Source of the DNA: GCA-2708415 sp964353185
Lineage (GTDB): Bacteria; Pseudomonadota; Alphaproteobacteria; Micavibrionales; Micavibrionaceae
Reading direction: 5' to 3'
Assembly: GCA_964353185.1 (NCBI GenBank)
Contig: CAYGUV010000004.1
Span: 69,720 to 133,719 of the forward strand
DNA: 64,000 nt
The position numbers were made by a program, and so were the translations under genes. Of the stretch, positions 61,143 through 64,000 are shown piece after piece (the first letter of the stretch is position 1; the number at the start of each line of letters is the position of its first letter). Under the pieces are notes generated by a model. That model was not told the origin of the DNA. It ran no database searches and saw only the letters and a list, made by a program, of their open reading frames with translations.

Positions 61143-63980
61143 TTATACAAGAATTAAACTACCATCAGCGACAAGCTCGTTAACATTTAATCCAGTCACA
61201 CCATTTAATATCGCAATGTTAGAATATCCACCAACACCATCTGCATCTACCGCGATTGTAGTATTTCCGCCAGATTCAGTTAGCTGAACAAAGTCAACTG
61301 CATCATCGACAGTCATAGAGAACCCTGATAAAACATCAGAAATATCAATAACATCGCCACCGACTTTATCAAAATTAGTTATGGTATCAACATTTGCAAA
61401 CGCACTTGCGGCTTCGAAAACAAATGTTTCCAAACCAGATGATCCATATAGATCATCCTGACCCGCTCCACCATATATTATATTTTCATTGTTATAAGAG
61501 CGCAGTAGAATACTACCTTCCCATTCCAGTAAATAAGCGGAATCATTATTTGATCTTTCTGCCTGCCAACCATTGAGAGAATCTAAATCAAAGAAATCCC
61601 TTTGTCCTGTATTACTTGGCTCACCACCACGCCAGTCTTCAAATTGACCATTTACTGACGCGCCAACGTTACTAAATTGTTGTCCTGCACCAGGTCCAAA
61701 TATCCATCGCCATTCACCTTCTACGGCGCTATCGGATCCCCCGAGCCATGCGTCATTTGCACTAATTATTCCTGATGCAAAAGTATTTTCAGCCGATGTT
61801 AAAATTGTTGCAAGATGTGATGCAACGCCATTCACCGTATTTGCCGCCGCTGCAGTTATAGCATCCGCAGATGATACTAATGTATCAACAAATTGATAGA
61901 AATTACCATTCATTGCGTTATAAATTAAGTTTGTGTTGGCCAGCAAAATATCGGCAACAGTTGTCGTTAATGCTGCACCAGAAAATATTTCATCATTGCC
62001 TGCATCACCATATAAAACATCATTGCCTGTACTACCAAAGATCGTATCATTGCCAGTACCGCCATTCACAATATCGTTGCCATCATTTGCATAGAGGATA
62101 TCGTTATCGCCATCACCATTGATGACATCATCGCCTACTCCACCATAAATGATATCATTCCCACTACCACCGCTTAGAATATCATTACCAAAATCACCAA
62201 AGATAGTATCAATGCCGTCTCCACCATCAATTATATCAACACCACCTGTTGTGCTTGTTCGAACTGTTTGGTCAGGGCCAATACCCGCCCCAGGATTATA
62301 ACCAATAGTATCTGCAATAATAATTTTATCGATTGCAACGCCATCTTCACGCATCCATAAATTTAAAGTGTGTTCACCTGGTGTTGTTACATTTACCGTT
62401 ACACGGCCACCCGTTGTAGAGTTTGATCCCCACGTGTAGTTATTCCCAAATCCTGTGATACCACCACCATTAGTTTGTTGAACACCATCAAAACCTAAAT
62501 GAACGGAGTCATCACTACCGCCGCCACCGCCGCCCAATCCGCTACGGCCACGAACCCATACATAAAATGTACCTGTTGTGGCAAAATTAACTGAATAGCT
62601 AACTTCTGGGGATATGGCCGTTACGTCAGTTGAATTAAAATTATCATTTGGGCCTCTATTATCGACAAAAATAGAACGGCCAAGTGAAGCAGTACCATCT
62701 GTTATTATTTCCCATTCATGACCAGATCGCGCGATATTGGTTTCAAAGTTTTCTGCTTCGATAACTAAAAGACCACCTTCAAATTCTATTGATCCTTCAT
62801 CTCCTAAAATAGTGTCATTTCCTGCACCACCATTTATAGTGTCGAGACCATTACCACCACTTAAAGAGTCATTCCCTGCACCACCATTTAATGTATCGTT
62901 ACCATCACCACCATTGAGCACATCATCGCCATTATCCCCGTTTAATATGTCATTGCCATCACCGCCAAATATGTCGTCATTACCATCCCCACCGCGTAGA
63001 ACATCATTACCGTCGCCACCTTGTAATATGTCATCCCCAGCATCACCGTTCATTATGTCATCGCCAATATTACCAATTAAGGTGTCATCATCGTCGCCGC
63101 CATTCATGATGTCATCACCCGCGCCGCCATACAGAACATCATCACCTGCGCCGCCATCTATTGAATCATTTTCCGCACCGCCACTTAAAAGGTCATCGCC
63201 AGCATCGCCGAACAAATAATCAACACCATTCCCACCAACAATCGTGTCATTACCATCACCACCAGTGATAATATCATCGCCATCATTCCCGCTTAAACGG
63301 TCATTGCCTAATCCACCATGCAGTTCATCATTCCCATCATCGCCTTGAAGACGGTCATTACCATCACCACCATAAAGAATGTCATCACCATCTTCACCAT
63401 AAAGACGATCATCACCGACATCACCAAACAGCAAATCATTACCCAAACCACCGCGTAGAATGTCGTTGCCATCACCGCCAGACACCGTATCATCGCCTGA
63501 TCCTAAATAGGCAACATCACGACCACCCAGCATATTGAAGATTTCATCGGTTGTGACAGTACGGCCAAAATAATCATTGTTTAAGCCATCAAATGTTTGT
63601 GTCGCGCCTGTTGTAAAAGTTGCCGCGCCTGGCTCTGTGCTATCAAATAAAAATACTGGGTTCACAACATCTACCGTGGCTGAACTGCCGCTGGTAAGAT
63701 TATCTGTAGTGAGGTAATTATTGGTATTCACATGACGATTGTTTATTTTTACATTTTCAATCTGGATGGAACGGCCCCCTTCGGCGCCATCATTGAGAAA
63801 ACGAAACTCAAGGGAGCTCGGCAAAGCGCCCCCATAATTAATAATAACGGAAAGGCTGCTGCCTGCTGAAGAAATAGAGTACGAATTAAAAAGAACACCA
63901 TCTTCGTAAATCTCGAAGACAGGCATCGCCGCGCTATAAATAGCGGATAATTCCAATTCTAAAGTATATGTTCCAGCCAT
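61143..63980 (-). CDS. RTX-type secreted protein with carbohydrate-binding and C-type lectin-like modules
   Basis: A 945-residue acidic protein. An in-frame TAA lies four codons before the ATG at 63980, so the N-terminus is complete. Order: an N-terminal module (about 1-85) like calcium-dependent xylan-binding modules (ELELSAIYSAAMPVFEIYED); RTX block 1 (about 150-410, GGDGNDxL nonapeptides); a CBM6-like module beginning VIEAENFETN (about 420-575); RTX block 2 (about 590-680); a C-type lectin-like region (WLGGSDSAVEGEWRWIFG, then FEDWRGGEPSNTG); and a C-terminal type I secretion target (TNFDKVGGDVIDISDVLSGF). No N-terminal signal peptide, as expected for type I secretion. Probably a surface adhesin or enzyme-associated binder. 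Confidence 0.92.
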   Translation of the reverse strand: MAGTYTLELELSAIYSAAMPVFEIYEDGVLFNSYSISSAGSSLSVIINYGGALPSSLEFRFLNDGAEGGRSIQIENVKINNRHVNTNNYLTTDNLTSGSSATVDVVNPVFLFDSTEPGAATFTTGATQTFDGLNNDYFGRTVTTDEIFNMLGGRDVAYLGSGDDTVSGGDGNDILRGGLGNDLLFGDVGDDRLYGEDGDDILYGGDGNDRLQGDDGNDELHGGLGNDRLSGNDGDDIITGGDGNDTIVGGNGVDYLFGDAGDDLLSGGAENDSIDGGAGDDVLYGGAGDDIMNGGDDDDTLIGNIGDDIMNGDAGDDILQGGDGNDVLRGGDGNDDIFGGDGNDILNGDNGDDVLNGGDGNDTLNGGAGNDSLSGGNGLDTINGGAGNDTILGDEGSIEFEGGLLVIEAENFETNIARSGHEWEIITDGTASLGRSIFVDNRGPNDNFNSTDVTAISPEVSYSVNFATTGTFYVWVRGRSGLGGGGGGSDDSVHLGFDGVQQTNGGGITGFGNNYTWGSNSTTGGRVTVNVTTPGEHTLNLWMREDGVAIDKIIIADTIGYNPGAGIGPDQTVRTSTTGGVDIIDGGDGIDTIFGDFGNDILSGGSGNDIIYGGVGDDVINGDGDNDILYANDGNDIVNGGTGNDTIFGSTGNDVLYGDAGNDEIFSGAALTTTVADILLANTNLIYNAMNGNFYQFVDTLVSSADAITAAAANTVNGVASHLATILTSAENTFASGIISANDAWLGGSDSAVEGEWRWIFGPGAGQQFSNVGASVNGQFEDWRGGEPSNTGQRDFFDLDSLNGWQAERSNNDSAYLLEWEGSILLRSYNNENIIYGGAGQDDLYGSSGLETFVFEAASAFANVDTITNFDKVGGDVIDISDVLSGFSMTVDDAVDFVQLTESGGNTTIAVDADGVGGYSNIAILNGVTGLNVNELVADGSLILV
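61975..62235 (-). repeat. RTX block 2 coding repeats
   Basis: Tandem nonapeptide-coding units (GGxGNDxIY/F type) inside the RTX gene, about ten units, corresponding to residues about 583-670. Confidence 0.85.
62790..63520 (-). repeat. RTX block 1 coding repeats
   Basis: About 28 tandem 27-base units coding GGxGxDxLx nonapeptides, Ca2+-binding beta-roll. The repetition explains the Pro/Ser-rich antisense frame seen on the plus strand here. Confidence 0.9.
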
Positions 63981-64000
63981 CGGCCTAGATTATTCCCCTC

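Noticed and set aside
62737..63219. Pro/Ser-rich plus-strand frame opposite the RTX repeats
   Set aside because: Antisense of the GGDGND repeats; the periodicity is inherited from them.
62790..63520. Regular direct repeats that could be taken for a CRISPR array
   Set aside because: Units are 27 bases without unique spacers and lie in frame inside a protein-coding gene of RTX type.

Overview
The window looks like one continuous chromosomal segment of an AT-leaning alphaproteobacterium. Pointers are a class II DAHP synthase, the neighbourhood carA / yqeY / dnaG / rpoD, a GltX-TrmJ pair, SdhE overlapping Mfd, an ELM1-like (DUF1022) protein, and a tRNA with anticodon CAT. The genus is not certain; Micavibrionales-like lineages are a reasonable guess from gene content. 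There is no phage, IS element or CRISPR array. Most of the window is ordinary housekeeping DNA with several accessory pockets.

Layout. 0-5.2 kb: aroG end, glutamine-dependent NAD synthetase, an unknown protein, then gltX-trmJ-membrane protein. 5.1-9.3 kb: rpsD with a clear promoter, envelope proteins (NTF2-like secreted protein, DUF4197 lipoprotein, pirin, CHAP-domain lipoprotein) and a tRNA. 9.3-16 kb: O-antigen-ligase-like protein, rpoD with a long Lys/Ala/Pro tail, dnaG, two small unknown proteins, yqeY. 16-25.8 kb: the most interesting block. carA, a beta-carbonic anhydrase and a cyanobacterial-type SbtA bicarbonate transporter lie in one tight operon. A very large protein with a degenerate GGDEF domain, an SbtB (PII-like) regulator and carB follow. 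Bicarbonate uptake, CO2/HCO3- interconversion and the bicarbonate-consuming enzyme carbamoyl-phosphate synthetase are therefore interleaved. 25.9-31 kb: EF-hand protein, greA with a hairpin leader, Lrp, ELM1-like, trxB, LysR and a candidate structured RNA with its own terminator. 31-36.7 kb: patatin phospholipase plus an alpha/beta-hydrolase-like protein, aspartate aminotransferase, a sugar-kinase-like APH-family protein. 36.7-47.8 kb: mfd-sdhE, DUF2157 membrane protein, recG, an unknown protein, DUF502, single-chain glycyl-tRNA synthetase. 47.9-55 kb: DUF481 protein, three very small proteins, a perfect 40-bp palindrome, gyrA, DUF2059, ssb, GST, and a promoter-minigene-terminator unit with an extended Shine-Dalgarno. 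55.2 kb: a 100-N scaffold gap flanked by an exact 55-bp duplication, almost certainly an assembly artefact. 55.8-64 kb: uvrA, a membrane/coiled-coil protein, an EAL phosphodiesterase and a large RTX adhesin-like secreted protein with lectin and carbohydrate-binding modules.

How the parts fit. The main systems are translation (gltX, glyQS, rpsD, trmJ, tRNA), DNA replication and repair (dnaG, gyrA, ssb, mfd, recG, uvrA), pyrimidine/arginine precursor supply (carA, carB plus the bicarbonate module), redox (trxB, GST), cyclic-di-GMP signalling (EAL protein, degenerate GGDEF protein) and surface biology (O-antigen ligase-like, RTX protein, lipoproteins). Family assignments rest on motifs read by eye; no database search was run.
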